Source: CAZVAO01 sp964625175
GTDB taxonomy: Bacteria > Bacillota > UBA994 > PWPR01
Length of the DNA stretch: 13,517 nucleotides
Assembly: GCA_964625175.1 (NCBI GenBank)
Contig: CAZVAO010000068.1
Location: 1 to 13,517, forward strand
Reading direction: 5' to 3'
Shown here: piece by piece, positions 8,401-13,517 of the stretch
How the letters are laid out: the number at the start of each line of letters is the position of its first letter
Position numbering within the stretch: the stretch's first letter is position 1
Notes under the pieces: model-generated
The model's input: the letters and a program-made list of their open reading frames with translations, nothing else
The model's database searches: none
Told to the model about the DNA's origin: nothing
Position numbers and translations under genes: made by a program

Positions 8401-8835
8401 ATGAATCGACAAGGTTATGTGAATCGAATCATTGAAGATAATGTAGAGGTTTCTTTAATGCGGCACTCAGCATGTAGTCAATGTGGGGGCTGCGCCATTG
8501 GCAGAGCGGAATCCAAGGCCGAGGTGATTCTGGCAATTAATAAAGCCAATGCCGTTGCGGGTGACTATGTTGAATTGTATTTGCCAGACAGTAATGTGGC
8601 AACAGCTGCATTAATCGCTTATGGAATCCCCCTGATTGCTATGATGGCGGGGATGGTAATTGGTGGTCAATTAGGTTTCAATGATGGGGGTGCGCTTATT
8701 TTTGGATTGGCTGGTTTAGCGGGCTCTTATCTTTTGAATAAGTTTATACTCGAGCCAAAGCGTCTAGACAAGATCAAGTATCAAGTTATTGCGGAAAAAA
8801 TTATTTCAGAAGAGAATATTGAGGGGGTATTTTAA
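8401..8835 (+). CDS. SoxR-reducing-system RseC-like membrane protein
   Basis: This is a 144-residue inner-membrane protein of the RseC/MucC family. Members contribute to reduction of SoxR and associate with Rnf-type electron transport in other bacteria; in Bacillota their role is poorly defined. The soluble N-terminal part carries the family cysteine cluster, SACSQCGGC with C25, C28 and C31. Two hydrophobic helices follow (about 67-90 and 97-116), then a charged C-terminus. ATG 8401 is preferred: AAGGG at 8388-8392 lies 8 bases ahead, and relatives begin near this point. An in-frame GTG at 8392 is a weaker alternative. The gene follows aspS after 11 bases, and its stop overlaps the next start in TAATG. 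No SoxR or Rnf gene is in the window, so the partner is unknown. Confidence 0.85.
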   Translation: MNRQGYVNRIIEDNVEVSLMRHSACSQCGGCAIGRAESKAEVILAINKANAVAGDYVELYLPDSNVATAALIAYGIPLIAMMAGMVIGGQLGFNDGGALIFGLAGLAGSYLLNKFILEPKRLDKIKYQVIAEKIISEENIEGVF

Positions 8836-9875
8836 TGTTTAACATTATTGATTTGCGAAGTGATACAGTCACAAAGCCATCTGAAGAAATGCGACTTGTC
8901 ATGTATCGGGCAGAAGTAGGGGATGATGTCTATCGGGATGATCCATCTGTTAATCGTCTTGAAGAGCTTGGTGCCGAGATGCTGGGGAAAGAGGCAGCTT
9001 TATTTGTGACAAGTGGAACGCAGGGTAATTTATTAGCGCTATTATCCCATTGTCGTCCAGGAGATGAGGTTATTGTTGAAGAAAACTCACATATTTTCCT
9101 CAATGAAGCGGGTGGTATGTCGGCCTTAGGCGGCATTATGCCACGTTGTTTGCCTAGTGTTGATGGTTTCATGGATCCTCAGTTGATTTCTGATAGCGTT
9201 CGTAAAATAAATGTACACTATCCTATCAGTCGTCTAATTTGTATTGAAAACACCCATAATTTTGCGGGCGGTACAGTGATTAACCTAGAGCAACAAAATG
9301 CAATTAAGAAAGTGGCTGATCAGCATGGCCTTAAAATGCATTTAGATGGTGCACGTGCTTTTAATGCGGCAGTTGCCCTGGGCTGTTCAATGGCAGAACT
9401 TGCCAAACCCTATGATAGCATTCAATTTTGCTTATCTAAAGGTTTAGGCGCTCCGATTGGAAGTCTCTTAGTGGGGGATCAGAAATTTATTGATCGGGCG
9501 CGTCATTTGCGCAAAATGGTCGGCGGCGGAATGCGCCAAGCAGGTATTATCGCAGCTGCAGGCATCTATGCTCTAGAAAACAACGTGAACCGTTTGGCCG
9601 AAGATCATGATAATGCCAAGTTACTTGTAGAAAAGTTGAGTAGTGTGCGAGGATTAACCTTAGATATGAGCAGAGTAGACACAAATCTGACCTTCTTCAA
9701 AGTGGATCCGGATTTAGTTAGCGCTGCAGAATTAAGCCAAGCAATGAAAGAAAAAGGTGTTCTGTTCAATGCAATGGGAACCGATCGAATTCGCTTGTGT
9801 ACGCATCTTAATGTCACGCGTGCACAGTGCGTCGAAGCTGCTGAACTGATTACTGAATATATGAACAGTTTATAA
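8835..9875 (+). CDS. ltaE: Low-specificity L-threonine aldolase (beta-eliminating lyase family)
   Basis: This is a PLP-dependent fold-type I enzyme that cleaves L-threonine or L-allo-threonine to glycine and acetaldehyde. It is 346 residues long, as usual for the family. The opening LRSDTVTKPSEEMR is the classic N-terminus. Other landmarks are GTQGNLLAL (61-69), H86 in the PLP-stacking region, HLDGARAFNAA (169-179) with D171 and R174, and the Schiff-base lysine K202 in CLSKGLGAPIGS. The start codon shares a base with the rseC stop, and GAGGGGG at 8821-8827 lies 7 bases ahead. It is the last gene of the upstream operon, followed 16 bases later by an intrinsic terminator. It may supply glycine, but the exact stereospecificity cannot be read from sequence. 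Confidence 0.93.
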   Translation: MFNIIDLRSDTVTKPSEEMRLVMYRAEVGDDVYRDDPSVNRLEELGAEMLGKEAALFVTSGTQGNLLALLSHCRPGDEVIVEENSHIFLNEAGGMSALGGIMPRCLPSVDGFMDPQLISDSVRKINVHYPISRLICIENTHNFAGGTVINLEQQNAIKKVADQHGLKMHLDGARAFNAAVALGCSMAELAKPYDSIQFCLSKGLGAPIGSLLVGDQKFIDRARHLRKMVGGGMRQAGIIAAAGIYALENNVNRLAEDHDNAKLLVEKLSSVRGLTLDMSRVDTNLTFFKVDPDLVSAAELSQAMKEKGVLFNAMGTDRIRLCTHLNVTRAQCVEAAELITEYMNSL

Positions 9876-9891
9876 AACGATAAATGCTATT

Positions 9892-9930
9892 AGGCCTAGG
9901 GGATTATTATTCTCTAGGCCTGTTATTTTA
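9892..9930 (+). terminator. Intrinsic terminator after ltaE
   Basis: A 12-base-pair stem (9892-9903 with 9910-9921) has an outer perfect 8-base block, AGGCCTAG/CTAGGCCT, then two G-U pairs among the inner four, with a 6-base loop TTATTA. It is followed by the T-rich run GTTATTTTA. It starts 16 bases after the ltaE stop and most likely ends the recJ-to-ltaE transcription unit. Confidence 0.88.
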
Positions 9931-10019
9931 CAAACCGAATAGCGTTCTGCTATGTGTTTACTCATATTTTTACGGGTAACGTGTAAACTCAACCTTTGAA
10001 CTCACTTATGATAGCTCAT

Positions 10020-10205
10020 TAGGGAAGGTTCAGAACGGTCATTCTATACAGATACAAAGCATTTCTAATAGCAAGGAATCAGACATTCACATGACAAGAC
10101 AACTATATCCGTAAATTTGCAAGTAATTAGAGCTTTTGCTCCACATCAATACAGGTTTTGTGGTTTATAATGAAAAATCATGATAGGTAAAACCGTTCCG
10201 AGTGA
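10020..10205 (+). ncRNA. Candidate 6S-like RNA (rod-shaped fold between aspS and rarA)
   Basis: Ordered, collinear complementary segments let this stretch fold as a long interrupted rod: 10028-10031 with 10200-10203; GAACGGT 10033-10039 with ACCGTTC 10192-10198; CTATACAGAT 10044-10053 with ATCATGATAG 10177-10186 (9 pairs, one bulged base per side); TTTC 10062-10065 with GAAA 10172-10175. A large open region follows, then CACATGAC 10088-10095 with GGTTTTGTG around 10154-10162, and a small GAGC-TTTT-GCTC hairpin at 10130-10141. A TATGAT at 10007-10012 would place a start near 10019, giving about 185 bases, the size of 6S RNA. In B. subtilis the 6S-1 gene bsrA also lies just downstream of aspS in the aspS-rarA region. 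The fold was made by hand, the -35 is poor, short pairings arise by chance, and I could not match the primary sequence to known 6S RNAs. Confidence 0.4.
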
Positions 10206-10314
10206 TTATTGATAATGGAAAAGGGAAACCTCAAAGAACCGACTTGACTGATTAAACCATTAAATAAAGAAGATTGCGAAAAATATAGCAATTGAATTAG
10301 CTATGACTAGGGTT

Positions 10315-10362
10315 GAATAGTTATGAATCATGTCAAAGATTCAGAGAAACGCGATTCTATTC
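10315..10362 (+). repeat. Inverted repeat / possible hairpin upstream of the rarA promoter
   Basis: GAATAG (10315-10320) is complementary to CTATTC (10357-10362). Inside it TGAATC (10324-10329) pairs with GATTCA (10338-10343), or GAATC (10325-10329) can pair with a second GATTC (10353-10357), giving two competing folds. No T-run follows, so it is not a standard terminator. Its function is unknown and chance is possible. Confidence 0.3.
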
Positions 10363-10381
10363 GGTAGTATAAATGTAAATA

Positions 10382-10390
10382 TGGTATGAT
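10382..10390 (+). promoter_or_regulatory. Likely extended -10 promoter for rarA
   Basis: TGGTATGAT is an extended -10 element (TGN followed by TATGAT), 40 bases before the rarA ATG. No good -35 is present; TTCGGT at 10360-10365 is weak and spaced 19 bases. Since a terminator closes the previous operon, rarA needs its own promoter and this is the best candidate. It would give a leader of about 35 bases. Confidence 0.45.
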
Positions 10391-10409
10391 AACGTCATAG
10401 CTTTCATAC
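10384..10409 (+). promoter_or_regulatory. Inverted repeat overlapping the rarA -10 (possible operator)
   Basis: GTATGA (10384-10389) is matched by TCATAC (10404-10409), and a second complementary half-site TCATA occurs at 10395-10399, giving TATGA-N5-TCATA. The repeat covers the -10 and the likely transcription start, where a repressor could act. No known regulator site was recognised, and it could equally be a small hairpin in the leader. Confidence 0.25.
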
Positions 10410-10430
10410 TAATAATAGGGTGGATGTATA

Positions 10431-11780
10431 ATGGATATTTTCTCACATAAAGTTAAACAAGAATTGAAAACCACGGCTCCTTTAGCCGATCGCCTAAGGC
10501 CAAGAACATTAGCAGAATTCCAAGGTCAAAAGCATATTATAGGTGAAGGGCGTCTTTTGCGTAGAGCCATAGAGGCAGACCGTCTCACTTCAATGATATT
10601 TTATGGTCCACCAGGCACGGGAAAAACCACCTTAGCTCGCATTATTGCAAACACAACAGAACGCAATTTTGAGCAGATTAATGCCGTTATGTCGGGTGTG
10701 AAGGATATACGTAGGATTACCGCTGAGGCTGAAGAGTTATTGGGACGATCAGGGCGACGCACTATTCTATTTATCGATGAAATCCATAGATTCAATCGTT
10801 CTCAGCAAGATGCGCTCTTACCTAGTGTCGAGAATGGCATTATCACGCTTATTGGAGCAACCACAGAGAACCCATATTTTGAAGTGAATGCCCCATTACT
10901 TTCACGGTCTCGAATTTTTGAGTTGAAAACGTTGAGTGAAGAGGATCTGTCACTTATTATTGAATTTGCTCTATTGGATAACGAACGTGGATTGGGAAAA
11001 CTCAATGTTCAAATCACCGCAGAAGCTAAGTCCCATTTAATTCGGGTTTCTGCTGGGGATGCGCGCTCGATTCTCAATGCGCTGGAATTAGCAGCTCTGA
11101 CAACCATTCCTAATGACCAAGATCAAATTTGGATCGACCTTGAGGTGGCCGCAGAATCCATTCAACGAAAAGCCATTTATTATGATAAAAATCAAGATGC
11201 GCACTACGATACAGCTTCGGCCTTTATTAAGTCGATGCGCGGCGGGGACCCTGACGCAGCACTTTACTATTTAGCGCGAATGATTCAAGGGGGAGAAGAT
11301 GTGCGCTTTATTGCCCGCCGGATTGTGATCTGTGCTGCTGAAGATGTCGGTAACGCGGATCCTCAGGCATTAGTCATAGCGATGAGTGCTGCCCAAGCAG
11401 CTGATTTTATCGGTTTCCCAGAATCACAGATTATTTTAGCGCAAGCCGCTTTATATGTAGCATGCGCACCGAAGAGTAATAGCTCGGTTAAAGGGATTGG
11501 CAAAGCAATGGCGGCCATACAGAATAAGGAATTTAGTGGAATTCCACAGGCGCTTCAAGATGCTCACTATAAATCTGCCGCCAAACTGGGCCATGGAGTC
11601 GGTTATTTATATGCTCATGATTATGAGGACAATTTTGTCGTGCAACAATTCTTACCTGATAGCGTCAAAGATGATCGCTATTATCTGCCAAGTAAGAATG
11701 GCTATGAAAAAGAAATACGAGAGCGACTAAAAAAATGGTGGAATCGTTCTAGCTCGGAGGTTAAGAAAGATGATCACTAA
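10431..11780 (+). CDS. rarA: Replication-associated recombination protein A (AAA+ ATPase, RarA/MgsA)
   Basis: RarA is a clamp-loader-like AAA+ ATPase that forms tetramers and acts at stalled replication forks and single-strand gaps. Visible motifs: Walker A GPPGTGKT (59-66), Walker B LFIDEIH (113-119), sensor 1 in GATTENP (142-148) and the SRSR segment near 158-161 expected to hold the arginine finger. The C-terminal MgsA-type domain is marked by AFIKSMRGGDPDAALYYLA (about 262-280). Length is 449 residues, close to E. coli RarA. AGGGTGG at 10417-10423 lies 7 bases before the ATG. It is the first gene after the non-coding gap and appears to start a new transcription unit with yigZ. The last residues are charged and divergent, as is usual at this end. 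Confidence 0.96.
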   Translation: MDIFSHKVKQELKTTAPLADRLRPRTLAEFQGQKHIIGEGRLLRRAIEADRLTSMIFYGPPGTGKTTLARIIANTTERNFEQINAVMSGVKDIRRITAEAEELLGRSGRRTILFIDEIHRFNRSQQDALLPSVENGIITLIGATTENPYFEVNAPLLSRSRIFELKTLSEEDLSLIIEFALLDNERGLGKLNVQITAEAKSHLIRVSAGDARSILNALELAALTTIPNDQDQIWIDLEVAAESIQRKAIYYDKNQDAHYDTASAFIKSMRGGDPDAALYYLARMIQGGEDVRFIARRIVICAAEDVGNADPQALVIAMSAAQAADFIGFPESQIILAQAALYVACAPKSNSSVKGIGKAMAAIQNKEFSGIPQALQDAHYKSAAKLGHGVGYLYAHDYEDNFVVQQFLPDSVKDDRYYLPSKNGYEKEIRERLKKWWNRSSSEVKKDDH

Positions 11781-12402
11781 GTTCTCGACGATTGCAGCTG
11801 AGATTCACATAAAAAATAAAGTGGGTGCTTGCCGCTTTTTTGGCGCTATTGCCCCGATCAATAGTGAAGAAGATGCCCAAGAATTTTTAGCGACAATGCG
11901 CGAAAAGTACCCGGATGCAAATCACCACGTTTGGGCCTTCCAGTTAGGTCATCAAGAACCTAAACTAATACGCTATTCTGACGATGGAGAACCAGCTAAT
12001 TCTTCTGGACCGCCGATCGCGAGGGTGATTGAGGGCTCAGGATTGACAAACATCATCATTGTCGTTAGTCGCTATTATGGCGGCGTTAATCAAGGGGTTG
12101 GCGGGCTGATTCGCGCTTATGGGGGAACGGCATCTCTCTTACTTGACGAAGTTGCTATCGTAGAAAAAGAGGTTTGGCAAGAAGTCAAGATTGCACCGAT
12201 CGCCTATAATCAACTCGGAGATATCATTCATCTAATCGAAAACCGCAAAGGTAAAATTCTCAAGATTACCTATGGTCAAACGACTGAGATTTCAGCTTTA
12301 TTGCGACCAAGTATCGTTCAGGTTTTGGAACCACTCGTACAAGACGCCAGTCGGGGGCAAGCAAATGTGATTACGGGGCCATACAGTTGGCTTACAGAAT
12401 AA
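11770..12402 (+). CDS. YigZ/IMPACT-family protein (UPF0029)
   Basis: This is a 210-residue cytoplasmic protein of the YigZ/YvyE family, related to the C-terminal domain of eukaryotic IMPACT. The bacterial role is unsettled; a translation or RNA-related function is often suggested. The conserved core is clear: RYSDDGEPANSSGPP (68-82), EGSGLTNIIIVVSRYYGGV (88-106) and the glycine-rich GVGGLIRAYGGTA (109-121). A C-terminal ferredoxin-like DUF1949 domain follows (about 140-205). The segment between the two halves of the motif (ANSSGPPIARV) departs slightly from the more common SGTAGxPML pattern. The ATG at 11770 lies within the end of rarA (11-base overlap), with GGAGG at 11756-11760, so translation is probably coupled to rarA. 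Confidence 0.92.
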   Translation: MITKFSTIAAEIHIKNKVGACRFFGAIAPINSEEDAQEFLATMREKYPDANHHVWAFQLGHQEPKLIRYSDDGEPANSSGPPIARVIEGSGLTNIIIVVSRYYGGVNQGVGGLIRAYGGTASLLLDEVAIVEKEVWQEVKIAPIAYNQLGDIIHLIENRKGKILKITYGQTTEISALLRPSIVQVLEPLVQDASRGQANVITGPYSWLTE

Positions 12403-12443
12403 CATGCTATGCTTGTTTTAGCGATAACGAATCATGAAGGCAT

Positions 12444-12450
12444 AAAGGAG
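12444..12450 (+). promoter_or_regulatory. Ribosome binding site of mnmA
   Basis: AAAGGAG lies 6 bases before ATG 12457. It selects this start over the in-frame ATG at 12409, whose extra 16 residues are not family-like and which lacks a comparable site. Confidence 0.85.
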
Positions 12451-12456
12451 AAAGAT

Positions 12457-13512
12457 ATGGCTAAGAATCAGATTGCTGTCGCAATGAGCGGAGGGGTTGA
12501 TAGCTCCGTTGCTGCAGCCCTTTTGCAAAAAGAAGGCTATTCAATTACGGGGCTCACCATGGTCATTGCAGGTTCTTATAGCGAGGGGAAGACAGCGAAA
12601 ATGCTCGCAGATGCACGTGAGGTTGCGGATTTTCTGGGGATCGAACATGTTGTAATCGATCTAAGAAAAGCTTTTGAGGAAATCGTACTTTCCAATTTTC
12701 TAGCCGAATACACGGCTGGCCGCACACCCAATCCATGTATTGTCTGTAATAAACATATTAAATTTGGACTGTTACTTGATTATGCCCGCGAGCATGACTT
12801 TCCTAAAATGGCCACAGGTCATTACGTCCGTAACGTTTTTGATGAAGAAAGCGGGCTGTATCGGGTTTATCGTGGTAGAGATCACCTGAAAGATCAGTCA
12901 TATATGATGTATACATTTGATCAGAAACAATTGGAGGGAATAATCTTTCCACTCGCTCATTATACAAAAGACCAGGTAAGGCAAATGGCCATTGATTGGC
13001 AACTACCAGTTGCACTTAATGCGGAGAGTCAGGATATCTGTTTTATCGAAAACGATGATTACCAGTCTTATATGCAGGCATTAGGTGATATGACACATGT
13101 CAAAGGACCGATTGTGGATTATCAAGGTCATGTGATCGGTCAACACGAGGGTATACAAAACTATACGATCGGTCAGCGTAAGGGTTTAGGTGTTGCCTTA
13201 GGTTATCCCGCTTATGTACTTCAGATTGACTCTCAAAACCACGTGGTCACCTTAGGCCCCAACGACATGCTCTATACGAAAAATTTAAGAGTTAAAGACG
13301 TTAATTGGCTTTCAGGTTCTAAACCGCAAGATACGCACCTTCTGGTTAAGATTCGTTACCGAACCAAGCCCCAAGAAGCCACTATTGTTCAGTATAACGA
13401 GCAAGACGTAACTATAAAGTTTGACGGATTAGTGCGTGCTATTACGCCAGGTCAATCGGCTGTTTTTTATTGCGGTCAAGAACTGCTGGGAGGCGGCATC
13501 ATTCAAGATTAG
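12457..13512 (+). CDS. mnmA: tRNA 2-thiouridylase MnmA (TrmU)
   Basis: MnmA adenylates and thiolates U34 of tRNA-Lys, -Glu and -Gln, taking sulfur from a cysteine desulfurase. The 351-residue protein is slightly shorter than E. coli MnmA. It has the PP-loop AMSGGVDSSV (9-18), the catalytic cysteines C97 in NPCIVCNKHIKFG and C195 in SQDICFI, the KDQSYM element (145-150) and a C-terminal beta-barrel region (about 220-350) with NYTIGQRKGLG. The stretch after the second strand (TMVIAGSYSEGKTAKMLADA) is short and lacks the GGCC-type segment seen in many Bacillota homologues, suggesting a compact subtype. It follows yigZ after 54 bases with no clear promoter, so it may belong to the rarA unit. The cysteine desulfurase gene that precedes mnmA in B. 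subtilis is absent here. The stop lies 5 bases before the window end. Confidence 0.94.
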   Translation: MAKNQIAVAMSGGVDSSVAAALLQKEGYSITGLTMVIAGSYSEGKTAKMLADAREVADFLGIEHVVIDLRKAFEEIVLSNFLAEYTAGRTPNPCIVCNKHIKFGLLLDYAREHDFPKMATGHYVRNVFDEESGLYRVYRGRDHLKDQSYMMYTFDQKQLEGIIFPLAHYTKDQVRQMAIDWQLPVALNAESQDICFIENDDYQSYMQALGDMTHVKGPIVDYQGHVIGQHEGIQNYTIGQRKGLGVALGYPAYVLQIDSQNHVVTLGPNDMLYTKNLRVKDVNWLSGSKPQDTHLLVKIRYRTKPQEATIVQYNEQDVTIKFDGLVRAITPGQSAVFYCGQELLGGGIIQD

Positions 13513-13517
13513 TTTTA

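Larger units (their letters stand above)
9876..10430 (+). other. Non-coding gap between ltaE and rarA
   Basis: This is the only long gene-free stretch in the window (555 bases, noticeably AT-rich). It holds the terminator at 9892-9930, a candidate structured RNA at about 10020-10205, a possible hairpin at 10315-10362 and a likely rarA promoter near 10382-10390. All readable frames on both strands break up into short pieces with frequent stops, and none of the short peptides has a good ribosome binding site or recognisable similarity. Small inverted repeats also occur: ATAGC/GCTAT at 9939-9953, GTTTAC/GTAAAC at 9956-9988 and ATAGC/GCTAT at 10285-10304. A perfect TATAAT at 10166-10171 has no -35 partner and falls within the candidate RNA. 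Confidence 0.8.

Noticed and set aside
9956..9988. GTTTAC...GTAAAC inverted repeat as a second terminator or operator
   Set aside because: Only six base pairs around a 21-base loop with no T-run; it is not distinguishable from chance.
10166..10171. Perfect TATAAT as a promoter in the gap
   Set aside because: No usable -35 at 16-18 bases and no gene or structure begins just downstream; AT-rich sequence yields such hexamers by chance.
10180..10245. Short peptides of about 10-17 residues starting at 10180, 10203 and 10215
   Set aside because: They are very short, lack proper ribosome binding sites and show no recognisable similarity.
10244..10249. TTGACT as a -35 box
   Set aside because: No -10-like hexamer lies 16-18 bases downstream.
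10270..10330. Reverse-strand hydrophobic peptide of about 23 residues
   Set aside because: Its composition follows from AT-rich sequence, no ribosome binding site was seen, and it runs against every gene in the window.
10417..10424. AGGGTGGA resembling the start of a T-box antiterminator motif
   Set aside because: The rest of the T-box sequence (NACCGCG) is missing, there is no terminator after it, and it is correctly spaced to be the rarA ribosome binding site.
12409..12456. Sixteen-residue N-terminal extension of MnmA
   Set aside because: MnmA proteins start a few residues before the PP-loop, and the strong AAAGGAG site points to ATG 12457.

Overview
The window is a chromosomal housekeeping segment from a low-to-mid-GC Bacillota (Firmicutes). 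Signs of this are the strong AGGAGG-type ribosome binding sites, the tight same-strand packing, and the gene order recJ-apt-relA-dtd-MBL-hemZ-aspS followed by rarA and mnmA, which is typical of Bacillota. The HemZ-type radical-SAM enzyme and the RseC-like redox membrane protein suggest an anaerobic or facultative lineage of the Clostridia/Negativicutes kind. That placement is inference; no rRNA or species marker is present. No mobile element, phage gene, CRISPR array or tRNA was seen, and every gene is on the plus strand.

Region 1 (1-9875) reads as one long, tightly coupled transcription unit: the 3' part of recJ (single-strand exonuclease), apt (adenine salvage), relA (bifunctional (p)ppGpp synthetase/hydrolase), dtd (D-aminoacyl-tRNA deacylase), a glyoxalase-II-like metallo-hydrolase, a short HemZ-like radical SAM protein, aspS, an RseC-like membrane protein and a threonine aldolase. 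Junctions range from overlaps of up to 19 bases to gaps of up to 16 bases. The unit closes with a clear intrinsic terminator at 9892-9930. Two departures from the usual Bacillota order stand out. HemZ lacks its usual N-terminal domain and starts inside the end of the hydrolase gene. Also, hisS, which commonly sits just before aspS, is absent.

Region 2 (9876-10430) is a 555-base non-coding gap. It holds the terminator and then a stretch at about 10020-10205 that can be folded by hand into a long interrupted rod. It lies between aspS and rarA, the neighbourhood where B. subtilis carries 6S-1 RNA (bsrA, next to aspS). I propose it as a candidate 6S-like RNA, unproven. Nearer to rarA lie another potential hairpin and an extended -10 promoter overlapped by an inverted repeat.

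Region 3 (10431-13512) holds rarA (AAA+ replication-fork factor), a YigZ/IMPACT-family protein overlapping rarA by 11 bases, and mnmA (tRNA 2-thiouridylase). The Rrf2-type regulator and cysteine desulfurase that precede mnmA in B. subtilis are not here.

Functionally the window combines translation fidelity (aspS, dtd, mnmA), stringent response and purine metabolism (relA, apt) and genome maintenance (recJ, rarA), with a few metabolic genes.
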